Positions 1-5,498 of a DNA stretch of 5,498 bases are shown here, one piece after another. Position numbers and translations under genes: made by a program. Source of the DNA: Planctomycetaceae bacterium (lineage in GTDB: Bacteria; Planctomycetota; Planctomycetia; Pirellulales; JAEUIK01); assembly GCA_016793185.1 (NCBI GenBank), contig JAEUIK010000363.1, forward strand, positions 1-5,498. The letters run 5' to 3'. The notes under the pieces are model-generated. The model did not search any database. It saw nothing but the letters and a program-made list of their open reading frames with translations, and was not told where the DNA came from. Position 1 is the first letter of the stretch, and every line of letters starts with the position of its first letter.

Positions 1-262
1 CGGCCGACTCTTCCTCTTCCTCCACCTCCGCTGCGGCGGGGTCATCCTTCTCAAAGCGTTCGCTCTGTGCGGAGGGGCGGAGTTGCATGCCGGCCACGAT
101 GAGCACGGTCATCAACAGGATCGCGCCCCAGGCCAGCCCAAGATGACCTCGGAGAGGCGCCGGCTCGTCGACGATCGTGGCCGCGACGACCTCGGGTTCG
201 GAGCCCGCGGGGAGCGCGGCGGAAGCGGAATCGTGCGGGGCGGGATCCAAGGGAAGTGTCAC
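1..262 (-). CDS. N-terminal part of an unrecognised single-helix membrane protein (cut by window edge)
   Basis: Read on the minus strand from a GTG at 262-260, the frame stays open for 87 codons to the left edge. An in-frame TGA lies 18 codons upstream and no ATG, GTG or TTG falls between, so GTG is the first usable start. No good Shine-Dalgarno is visible, only a loose purine run (AAGAAAG). The product begins MTLPLDPAPHDSASAA, has a Pro/Ala-rich, partly acidic stretch to about residue 37, then one likely membrane helix at about residues 42-60 (LAWGAILLMTVLIVAGM). A charged, very acidic stretch follows (EVEEEEESA at 79-87). The N-terminus is probably cytoplasmic or disordered. No catalytic motif lies in the visible part. 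A CPBP (CAAX-type) intramembrane protease, or another planctomycete membrane protein with a leading helix, is possible, but this is a guess. The gene is divergent from mlaE. That it codes is inferred from the hydrophobic helix and long open frame. Confidence 0.6.
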   Translation of the reverse strand, partial: MTLPLDPAPHDSASAALPAGSEPEVVAATIVDEPAPLRGHLGLAWGAILLMTVLIVAGMQLRPSAQSERFEKDDPAAAEVEEEEESA

Positions 263-582
263 GGGGTGAGCTTTCTTGTCAGGGTCTGGCGAACCGGCGG
301 CGCTTGGCGGGCGTCAACGAACCGGTCGCACCTACCGGTGGCAGGGGAGTCCGCTAGCGGTTCGACTGCCAGCGGCGCATCGTGCTGGCAGTGGAAACGG
401 GGCAGACCCCCAGGCCGTCCTTCTATTCTACGCATTTTTGCAGTTCCTGCTGACCGCTACAGATGTTTCAAGCGTTACAGGGGGGATGGTCGAAGTTAGG
501 CATGAAGCGCCCTGTTGGTGGCCGATCCGCGAGGGGTCCGCGCCACGGTTGAGGGGAGCGCCTGCCACGCGTTGATCCACCT
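263..582. promoter_or_regulatory. Divergent intergenic region, expected to hold promoters for both flanking genes
   Basis: This 320-base gap separates the minus-strand membrane gene from mlaE, so both must start transcription here or be fed from outside. The only clearly AT-richer island is about 421-480. On the minus strand it holds TAGAAT (430-425), a fair -10 match, but the hexamer 17 bases upstream (TCAGCA) is a poor -35. On the plus strand TTGCAG (438-443) and TACAGA (458-463) are separated by 14 bases, which is short for a sigma-70 promoter. Two near-identical octamers, CGCTACAG (455-462) and CGTTACAG (473-480), repeat with 18-base spacing. Open frames crossing the region look random (Arg/Gly/Ser-rich, no family resemblance). 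The assignment rests mainly on gene orientation. Confidence 0.35.
365..392. repeat. Perfect 9-bp inverted repeat between divergent genes
   Basis: ACTGCCAGC at 365-373 is followed by a 10-base loop (374-383) and its exact complement GCTGGCAGT at 384-392. As RNA this is a 9-bp stem, extendable by a G-U pair (374 with 383). It has no following T-run, and the flanking genes point away from it, so it is not a good intrinsic terminator. It could be an operator for a dimeric regulator or a leader hairpin in either transcript. The symmetry is seen directly; its function is unknown. Confidence 0.5.
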
Positions 583-1452
583 ATGACGCCAGCCGCTGAA
601 GCCACTGCCAACCACCGCAATGGAAGCGTCGTCCAGGCCGCGGCCGATTGGGTCGCCGACCTGGGCAGCCTCGCCATCGACGGGATCGTAGCGCTGGGCA
701 ACATCTCGTTGTTCGCGCTGCGGACGTTCGGCTGGTTGTTTGCGCGGATGCCGCGGCGCGAGACGCTGCTGCCCGCGTTCTACCAGATCGGCGTCCTGAG
801 CCTGCCGGTAATCGCACTGACCGGCACGTTCATCGGCATGGTGCTAGCGGTGCAGAGCTATTCGCAGTTCAAGATGCTGCATCTCGAGACCCGGCTCGGA
901 GCGGTCATCAATATGTCGCTCGTCCGCGAGCTGGGGCCGGTGCTCGCCGCCACCATGCTGGCTGGTCGAGTCGGCAGCGCGATGGCGGCCGAATTGGGCA
1001 CGATGCGCGTGACCGAACAGATCGACGCGCTCAGTGCCATGGGCGCCAATCCGATCCAATACCTGGTGGTGCCGCGCTTTCTCGGCTGCCTCGTGCTGAT
1101 TCCCACATTGACGATCATGGCTGACTTCATGGGGGTCTGCGGCGGCTTCTTCTACAGCGTCGTCGTCCTTGACATTGATCGCCTGCACTACTGGCAGAAC
1201 TCGCAGCTCTTTATCGGGGTGTTCGACGTCTTTGGAGGCGTGTTCAAGAGCCTGTTCTTTGGCGCCGCCATCGCGCTCATCAGCTGCCACCGCGGTTTCC
1301 ATTGCAGCCCGGGGGCCGAAGGGGTGGGTCGCGCGGCCACCGGCGCTTTCGTGAACTCGTTCGTCGTGATCCTGATCATCGATCTGATCCTGGGCATTTT
1401 GCTGGATCGGATCTACTACACCTTGTGGCCGGAAGCGGGAAAATTGTTCTAA
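583..1452 (+). CDS. mlaE: MlaE-family permease of an MCE phospholipid ABC transporter
   Basis: This 289-residue inner-membrane protein is the permease subunit of a Mla-type transporter, which moves phospholipids between inner membrane and periplasm using the ATPase encoded next. The family signature is clear: [13 protein letters not shown] (79-91), then [19 protein letters not shown] (115-133) and [17 protein letters not shown] (141-157), the conserved block that probably meets the ATPase. Likely membrane segments lie near 69-90, 116-136, 162-190, 222-240 and 255-275. [12 protein letters not shown] (244-255) is the usual late MlaE motif. At 289 residues it is a little longer than E. coli MlaE (about 260), the extra being an N-terminal segment of about 50 residues. 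ATG 583 is chosen because the frame before it shows no family resemblance. No near Shine-Dalgarno is seen; GGGGAG around 553-558 is too far away. It is first gene of the mlaEFD run and ends TAA, 48 bases before mlaF. Confidence 0.95.
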   Translation: MTPAAEATANHRNGSVVQAAADWVADLGSLAIDGIVALGNISLFALRTFGWLFARMPRRETLLPAFYQIGVLSLPVIALTGTFIGMVLAVQSYSQFKMLHLETRLGAVINMSLVRELGPVLAATMLAGRVGSAMAAELGTMRVTEQIDALSAMGANPIQYLVVPRFLGCLVLIPTLTIMADFMGVCGGFFYSVVVLDIDRLHYWQNSQLFIGVFDVFGGVFKSLFFGAAIALISCHRGFHCSPGAEGVGRAATGAFVNSFVVILIIDLILGILLDRIYYTLWPEAGKLF

Positions 1453-1500
1453 CCGACCCCTACGGTCCTTCCCCAGCGAGAAACGTTTCAAGCAAGTTCG

Positions 1501-2355
1501 ATGGTTGCCGTCAATCGCCAATACGCCTCGGATGAGGAACTGCTCGTCGAGGTCGAGGGACTGAACGTCCTCTTCGGCCGGCAGCACGTGCTGCGCGACA
1601 TTAACCTCGTGATCCCCCGCGGGCAGACCCTGGCCGTGATCGGCGAAAGCGGGTGCGGCAAGACCGTGTTGATGAAGTCGATCATCGGGCTGGTCCGGCC
1701 GACGTCGGGCAAAGTCTGCTTCGACCACCGCGAACTGGTGCGGCTGGGCGACAAGGACCTGTCGCAGCTCCGCACGCGCTTCGGGTTCGTGTTTCAGATG
1801 GCGGCGCTGTTCGACAGTATGACGATCGGTCAGAACGTGGCGTTCCCGCTCAAGCAGCACACCAGCAAATCCCCCGCCGAAGTCGAAAAGATCGTCCTGG
1901 CGCGGCTGGCCGAAGTCGGGCTTCCTCCCAGCGTGGTCCACAAGAAGCCCGCCGAATTGTCGGGGGGGATGCGCAAGCGCGTTGGATTGGCGCGGGCGCT
2001 GGCTCTCGATCCGGAGATCATTCTCTACGACGAACCGACGACCGGCCTGGACCCGATCATGAGCGACGTGATCAACGAGCTCATTCTCCGCGCCCGCAAA
2101 CGCTATCCGGTGACGAGCATCGTGGTAACGCACGACATGCACACGGCCCGCAAAGTTGCCGATCGGGTGGTGATGCTCTTTCCGGCCAGCCGGCTGCGGC
2201 CGGACGAGCCGCAGATGATCTTTGACGGCCCGCCGACCGAGCTCGATTCGACCGCCGATTCGCGCGTGTCGCAGTTCGTCAAGGGAGAGGCGGGCGAGCG
2301 GTTAATGGAAATGCACGAGCGCGGCGAAATCGAAGTCAGCGAACCCGACGAGTGA
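1501..2355 (+). CDS. mlaF: MlaF-family ATP-binding protein of the MCE transporter
   Basis: This 284-residue cytoplasmic ABC ATPase drives the MlaE permease. All nucleotide-binding elements are present in order: Walker A GESGCGKT (48-55), Q-loop Q99 in FVFQMAALF, signature LSGGMRKRVGLARALALDP (153-171), Walker B IILYDEP (173-179, with D177 and catalytic E178), D-loop GLDP (182-185) and switch His211 in VVTHDMHTA. The MRKRVGLARA form of the signature and the short C-terminal VSQFVKGEAGERL (256-268) are typical of the Mla/Mkl branch rather than nutrient importers. E. coli MlaF is about 270 residues, so the length fits. The acidic C-terminal tail (EIEVSEPDE) is poorly conserved. ATG 1501 leaves about 15 residues before the ABC core; no convincing Shine-Dalgarno precedes it. 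It shares frame and strand with mlaE and lies 22 bases before mlaD, so co-transcription is very likely. Confidence 0.96.
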   Translation: MVAVNRQYASDEELLVEVEGLNVLFGRQHVLRDINLVIPRGQTLAVIGESGCGKTVLMKSIIGLVRPTSGKVCFDHRELVRLGDKDLSQLRTRFGFVFQMAALFDSMTIGQNVAFPLKQHTSKSPAEVEKIVLARLAEVGLPPSVVHKKPAELSGGMRKRVGLARALALDPEIILYDEPTTGLDPIMSDVINELILRARKRYPVTSIVVTHDMHTARKVADRVVMLFPASRLRPDEPQMIFDGPPTELDSTADSRVSQFVKGEAGERLMEMHERGEIEVSEPDE

Positions 2356-2377
2356 AGCCGGGTAGAACGTAGAGTTC

Positions 2378-3451
2378 ATGGACGAACGTGTCGCACAGTT
2401 TCGTGTCGGCGTCATGGTGCTGGCCACCTTGATCATCACGGGGATTCTCGTGGTGCTCTTTGGCGAGCTGCCGTCGATGTTCCGTGACAGCTACACGGTC
2501 TATATCCACTTCACGCAGGCTCCCGGCGTGACCGAGGACACCCCGATCCGCAAAAGCGGCATCCTCATCGGCCGGGTCGCCAGCGTCGGCTTCGCCGAGG
2601 GGGACCGGGGAGTGCTCGTCACTGCCCGCATCAACCCCGGGGTGCAGCTCTATCGCAACGAAATCTGCCGGCTGAAGACCTCGCTGTTGGGCGATTCCGA
2701 CGTGGAGTTCGTGCCGTCCAACGACCGTTCGCTGCCGGCCGATCCAATCAAGCCGGGCGACGTGATCGTTGGCCTCGCCCCCACCGATCCGCTGCAAATC
2801 ATCGGCAACCTCGAAGGGAACCTCTCGGAGGCCATCAGCTCGATCGGCCGCACCAGCAACGAAGTGGGCAAGCTCGCGGCCCAGATCAACGAGCTGCTCT
2901 CGGGCAACCAGGATCAGTTCAGCCGGATCGTCGACAAATTCGAGACGACGCTCACCGACCTCTCCTCGGCCGTGAATAGCGCCGACGAGATCCTCAGCGA
3001 CCCCAAGCTCAAAGAAGACATCAAGCGGACGATCGCTGAGTTGCCCGAGGTGCTCAAGGAAACGCGCGAGGCCATCGGCGCGCTCGAAAACACCGTGACG
3101 CTGGCCGACAAGAACCTCAAGAACGTCGAGAATTTCACCAAACCGCTGGGCGATCGGGGTGGGGCCATCATTGCCAATATCGAGAAGAGCACCGAGAAGC
3201 TCGACGGGCTGCTGAGCGACTTCACGCAGCTCACCCGCAAGATCAATAGTTCGGAGGGATCGCTCAACAAGTTCCTCAGCGACCCCGACCTCTATCAGAA
3301 CCTCAACGAGGCGGCCGAGAACATCGCTTGTCTGACCAAGGAGATGCGGCCAATTCTGAAGGACGCCCGCGTCTTCAGCGACAAGATCGCTCGCGACCCG
3401 GGCGAATTGGGTGTCCGCGGGGCCTTGCAGCGGCGCTCGGGTATCAAGTGA
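2378..3451 (+). CDS. mlaD: MlaD-type MCE-domain protein with a long helical C-terminal tail
   Basis: The 357-residue product is the substrate-binding, membrane-anchored part of the Mla transporter. Residues 1-9 are cytoplasmic, 10-29 form one membrane anchor (VGVMVLATLIITGILVVLFG), and 39-113 are a single MCE domain recognised by YTVYIHFTQAPGVTEDTPIRK, IGRVASVGF and LGDSDVEFV. MCE domains assemble as hexameric rings with a central lipid channel (family knowledge). Residues 140-345 are almost wholly helix-forming, with heptad-like hydrophobic spacing (for example IGRTSNEVGKLAAQINELL), interrupted near KPLGDRGGA (255-263) and GSLNKFLSDPDLYQNLN (294-310). E. coli MlaD is about 183 residues, so the tail is roughly 170 residues of extra length and recalls actinobacterial Mce proteins. 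RDPGELGVRGAL (339-350) lies close to the C-terminus. ATG 2378 starts directly before the membrane anchor; only a weak GTAGAG precedes it. It is last gene of the mlaEFD block. Confidence 0.94.
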   Translation: MDERVAQFRVGVMVLATLIITGILVVLFGELPSMFRDSYTVYIHFTQAPGVTEDTPIRKSGILIGRVASVGFAEGDRGVLVTARINPGVQLYRNEICRLKTSLLGDSDVEFVPSNDRSLPADPIKPGDVIVGLAPTDPLQIIGNLEGNLSEAISSIGRTSNEVGKLAAQINELLSGNQDQFSRIVDKFETTLTDLSSAVNSADEILSDPKLKEDIKRTIAELPEVLKETREAIGALENTVTLADKNLKNVENFTKPLGDRGGAIIANIEKSTEKLDGLLSDFTQLTRKINSSEGSLNKFLSDPDLYQNLNEAAENIACLTKEMRPILKDARVFSDKIARDPGELGVRGALQRRSGIK

Positions 3452-3666
3452 GCGAGTCTGGGGGAGATGTGCGGGGGCCCGCGGGAGCCGCGGACCGACG
3501 CGATCCGGCCGCTGGCGCGCCAGCAGTTCCACCGGCCGCAGCCACCTAACTCCCGGTTCAGCCGTCGCTTAGTCACGGCGAAACTGCACTTTCGCGCGGC
3601 CGGGTGTTTTGGGATACTCGCTCAGCCCCGCGATCGTTTTGTTCCCCTGATAGTGAGCGGTCCCTC
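3452..3666. other. GC-rich intergenic gap between mlaD and lpxB
   Basis: This 215-base stretch has no convincing gene. Its first half is very GC-rich, with short self-complementary pieces (GCGGGGGCCCGC near 3469-3480 and the palindrome at 3511-3524). None is followed by a T-run, so no classical terminator closes the mla operon. The second half is less GC-rich and contains GATACT (3613-3618), a partial -10 match, but the region 17 bases upstream (TTTCGC) does not resemble a -35. The gap is long enough for lpxB to have its own promoter, yet read-through from mlaD cannot be excluded. Confidence 0.4.
3511..3524. repeat. 14-bp perfect palindrome
   Basis: GCTGGCGCGCCAGC is its own reverse complement. 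As RNA it would fold to a 5-bp stem with a CGCG loop. It is flanked by two copies of CCGGCCG (3505-3511 and 3532-3538). It could be a terminator-like hairpin after mlaD or a binding site. In DNA this GC-rich it could also arise by chance. Confidence 0.4.
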
Positions 3667-4974
3667 GTGTCTCTTGAGCGTACCACGATCTTCTTCTCCG
3701 TCGGCGAACCGAGCGGCGACCTGCACGCGGCCAACCTGATGCGGGCGATTCGGCAGCGCCGGCCCGATATCGAGTTTGTCGGCTACGGCGGACCCAAGAT
3801 GGAAGCCGCCGGTTGCCAGTTGCACACCGACCTCACGGCCTTGGCCGTGATGTGGTTCTTGCGGGTGCTGCTGAACATCCACAAGTTCGCCCTGCTGGTG
3901 AGCAAGGCGGATCGCTATTTCCGCCACCAGCGCCCCGACGCCGTGGTGCTGGTCGACTATCCCGGCTTCAACTGGTGGATCGCCCGGCGGGCCAAGGCCC
4001 ACGGGATCCCGGTCTTCTACTACACGCCGCCGCAGATCTGGGCCTGGGCCAGTTGGCGCATCAAGAAAATGCGGCGCTTCGTCGACCACATCCTCTGCAG
4101 CCTGCCGTTCGAGGAGACCTGGTTCAATGAGCAGGGGTGCCGGGCCACGTTCGTCGGGCATCCCTTCTTCGACGAGGTGCGCGAGCATCCGTTGCACGTC
4201 GAGTTTCTGGCGCAACAGCCCAAGAAGACCGGCCCGGTCGTCCTGATCCTGCCCGGCTCGCGGACGCAGGAGGTGACGCAGAACCTCAAGATGCAGCTCC
4301 ACGCCGCCGCGATCATTCTGTCGCGCTTTCCGGAGACGCGCTTCGTGCTGGGGGCCTTCCGCCCCAAGCAGGCGCAACTCGCACGCGACCTGGTCGCCGC
4401 CAGCGGGCTGCCCATCGAAATCTTCGTGCGCCGCACGCCCGAGCTCATGAGCATTGCCGATTGCTGCCTGGCCGTGTCGGGCTCGGTCTCGCTGGAGCTG
4501 CTCTATTGGGCGCGCCCCACGGTCGTCTGCTACCGGATCAGCCCCTTGGCCATGCGCGTGCAGAAGTACTTCCGGCGGGTCAAGTACATCACGCTGGTCA
4601 ACCTGCTGAACGCCCGCGAGCTCTTTCCGGAGGATCTGACTCCGTACGATCCGCACCAACCCGATGCCGAGCGGGTGCTGTTTCCCGAGTACCTGACCTG
4701 CCACGATCGGGCTCAGCAGATGGCCGACCACGTCATGGGCTGGCTGGCGAACCCCGCCGAGTATGCGGAGCGGGTCGCTCAGCTGCAGGAGCTGCGCGCC
4801 CGGGTCGGCGCCGGCGGCGCATCGGCCCAGGGGGCCGAGTACATCGTCCGGCACCTCGAATCGCGCCCGGCGGCGATTCCCCGCCCCCACTTCCTGCCGA
4901 GCCGCGAGCCCGAGCGCCTGTCGCAGGTCCGGGGCCTCCGTCCGCGGGGCATGGTCGCCGGCAGCCGAACTTAG
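3667..4974 (+). CDS. lpxB: Lipid-A-disaccharide synthase (GT19 family)
   Basis: LpxB joins UDP-2,3-diacylglucosamine to lipid X to make the beta-1,6 lipid A disaccharide on the cytoplasmic face of the inner membrane. Starting at GTG 3667 the protein has 435 residues. Visible family landmarks are GEPSGDLH (13-20), VLVDYPGFNWWIA (94-106, with the Asp of the D-x-P-x-F-N motif at 97), YYTPPQIWAW (118-127), TFVGHPFFDEV (161-171), LILPGSRTQEV (193-203), SGSVSLE (271-277, the sugar-nucleotide loop, usually SGTxxLE) and YITLVNLLNARELFPEDL (307-324). An in-frame GTG at 3604 would add 21 residues with no family character, so 3667 is preferred; GAGCGG (3655-3660) is a weak ribosome site for it. E. coli LpxB is about 382 residues. 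The surplus lies mainly in 323-346 and a basic, Pro-rich tail (about 398-435). It ends in tandem TAG stops (4972-4977). The enzyme family is near certain; exact acyl substrate specificity cannot be read. Confidence 0.93.
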   Translation: MSLERTTIFFSVGEPSGDLHAANLMRAIRQRRPDIEFVGYGGPKMEAAGCQLHTDLTALAVMWFLRVLLNIHKFALLVSKADRYFRHQRPDAVVLVDYPGFNWWIARRAKAHGIPVFYYTPPQIWAWASWRIKKMRRFVDHILCSLPFEETWFNEQGCRATFVGHPFFDEVREHPLHVEFLAQQPKKTGPVVLILPGSRTQEVTQNLKMQLHAAAIILSRFPETRFVLGAFRPKQAQLARDLVAASGLPIEIFVRRTPELMSIADCCLAVSGSVSLELLYWARPTVVCYRISPLAMRVQKYFRRVKYITLVNLLNARELFPEDLTPYDPHQPDAERVLFPEYLTCHDRAQQMADHVMGWLANPAEYAERVAQLQELRARVGAGGASAQGAEYIVRHLESRPAAIPRPHFLPSREPERLSQVRGLRPRGMVAGSRT

Positions 4975-5117
4975 TAGGCTGATCGCGACGCGGCAGCCGC
5001 CGGTTGATCGGGGAAACCGCCGCAACGAACCGGTGCGACCGAGTTGGCAGGCGGCCTCCCTTTGGCAACGCTGCAAGTGAGCCCTGTGCCACCCCCTGTT
5101 GGACGAGGTACTGACGC
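4975..5117. other. Intergenic gap between lpxB and the M50 protease
   Basis: The 143 bases hold a second TAG directly after the lpxB stop and a weak 5-bp stem (CGGTT 5001-5005 with AACCG 5015-5019) lacking a T-run. The 12-mer CAACGAACCGGT (5023-5034) also occurs at 315-326. No clear terminator or promoter is visible, so it is undecided whether the protease is co-transcribed with lpxB. Confidence 0.3.
5105..5108 (+). promoter_or_regulatory. Ribosome binding site deciding the GTG start of the M50 protease
   Basis: GAGG lies 9 bases before GTG 5118, and an in-frame TGA at 5112-5114 rules out any longer start. This is the clearest Shine-Dalgarno match in the window; the other genes have weak or no such sites. 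Confidence 0.6.
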
Positions 5118-5498
5118 GTGCTGTTTGTCGAGCCACCCCGAACGCAATTCGACCTGAACTTCTCGGTCCTGGGAATCCCGGTCCGCGTTCATCCATTGTT
5201 CTGGCTCGTCTGCCTGTTGCTCGGAGGGGATCGCGACGTCAGCTCGGCCTTGCGATGGGTCGGCGTCGTCTTTGTCTCGATCCTGGTGCACGAGCTGGGA
5301 CATGCGCTCGTCGCCCGGTCGTATGGCGCCAATCCCTGGATCACCCTCTACAGCTTTGGCGGGCTCGCTTCGTATCGCGGCGCCCGAACCGACACCAAGA
5401 GCTCGATCGCCATCATCCTGGCCGGACCCATGGCTGGATTCCTGTTCGCCGCGTTCCTGGTGGTGGCGATCATCGCGACCCGGCATCAGTTCGATTTC
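5118..5498 (+). CDS. Site-2-protease-type membrane metalloprotease, M50 family (N-terminal part, cut by window edge)
   Basis: The frame gives 127 residues and is open at the right edge. It is an intramembrane zinc protease of the S2P/M50 class, which cleaves membrane-embedded substrates within the bilayer. The zinc motif HELGH is at 58-62 (SILVHELGHALVARSYGA), with E59 as the expected catalytic base and H58 and H62 as zinc ligands. The third ligand (Asp of the later motif) would lie beyond the window. FGGLASY (80-86) and LAGPMAGFLFA (101-111) are the usual following motifs of this group. Likely membrane segments lie at about 24-37, 45-66 and 97-120. The start MLFVEPPRTQFDLNFSVLGIPVRVHP resembles planctomycete M50 proteins I remember, but I cannot check this here. 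GTG 5118 is fixed by an upstream in-frame TGA and a good GAGG. Substrate is unknown, and whether PDZ or CBS domains follow cannot be seen. It lies 143 bases after lpxB on the same strand. Confidence 0.9.
   Translation, partial: MLFVEPPRTQFDLNFSVLGIPVRVHPLFWLVCLLLGGDRDVSSALRWVGVVFVSILVHELGHALVARSYGANPWITLYSFGGLASYRGARTDTKSSIAIILAGPMAGFLFAAFLVVAIIATRHQFDF

Noticed and set aside
399..410. GGGG-CAGA-CCCC short hairpin
   Set aside because: Four base pairs in GC-rich DNA with no T-run is not a credible terminator or riboswitch part.
83..575. Plus-strand open frames starting at 83 and 276
   Set aside because: Their composition is random-looking (Arg, Gly, Ser, Trp), they lie partly antisense to the minus-strand membrane gene, and they show no start signal or family match.
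465..1493. GTTTCAAGC present at 465-473 and 1485-1493, upstream of mlaE and mlaF
   Set aside because: It is only nine bases with unlike flanks and different distances to the starts, so it is most likely chance.
844..2142. 432-codon open frame on the minus strand covering parts of mlaE and mlaF
   Set aside because: It is in exact codon register with both sense genes, so it would need sense TTA, CTA or TCA codons to be stopped, and these are rare in GC-rich genes. The protein is His/Arg/Asp-rich with no family character.
2336..3532. 398-codon open frame on the minus strand opposite mlaD
   Set aside because: It is again in codon register with the sense gene and explained by the same codon bias, while mlaD has clear MCE motifs.
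3448..3549. 33-codon frame whose GTG overlaps the mlaD stop (GTGA)
   Set aside because: The overlap looks like translational coupling, but the peptide is low-complexity Ala/Pro/Gly from GC-rich DNA and continues an out-of-frame shadow of mlaD.
3604..3666. Longer lpxB start at GTG 3604
   Set aside because: The added residues (MFWDTRSAPRSFCS...) are unlike any LpxB N-terminus, and the conserved IFFSVGEPSGD already lies 8 residues after the GTG at 3667.
3622..5196. 524-codon open frame on the minus strand opposite lpxB and the start of the M50 gene
   Set aside because: It is the longest frame in the window but is in register with lpxB and crosses the intergenic gap into the M50 gene. The sense genes carry all the recognisable motifs.

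Overview
The window is high-GC bacterial DNA, most likely from a planctomycete (Pirellulales-like). I infer this from the character of the proteins: a compact mlaE-mlaF-mlaD block with a long-tailed MlaD, an LpxB opening with IFFSVGEPSGDLH, and an M50 protease. Mostly weak Shine-Dalgarno sequences and frequent GTG starts also fit. No rRNA, tRNA, CRISPR array or insertion sequence is visible.

Layout: (1) positions 1-262, minus strand, hold the N-terminal part of an unrecognised membrane protein that runs off the left edge. (2) Positions 263-582 are a 320-base divergent intergenic region with an AT-richer island and a perfect 9-bp inverted repeat. (3) Positions 583-3451, plus strand, hold three tightly spaced genes for an MCE/Mla-type lipid ABC transporter: permease (mlaE), ATPase (mlaF) and MCE-domain substrate-binding protein (mlaD). 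(4) Positions 3452-3666 are a GC-rich gap with a 14-bp palindrome. (5) Positions 3667-4974 encode lipid-A-disaccharide synthase (lpxB), ending in tandem TAG stops. (6) Positions 5118-5498 begin an M50 site-2-type membrane metalloprotease, cut by the right edge.

Functionally the centre is an outer-envelope lipid locus. MlaE and MlaF form the inner-membrane engine of a phospholipid transporter. MlaD carries one MCE domain plus about 220 residues of helical tail, which could span part of the periplasm. LpxB makes the disaccharide core of lipid A. The two sides of outer-membrane asymmetry, phospholipid trafficking and lipid A synthesis, therefore lie next to each other on one strand. No mlaA, mlaB or mlaC lies in the window.

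I see no strong case for a wholly new system. The points most worth following are the reduced Mla set with its long MlaD tail, the clade-type additions in LpxB, and the hairpin between the divergent genes.
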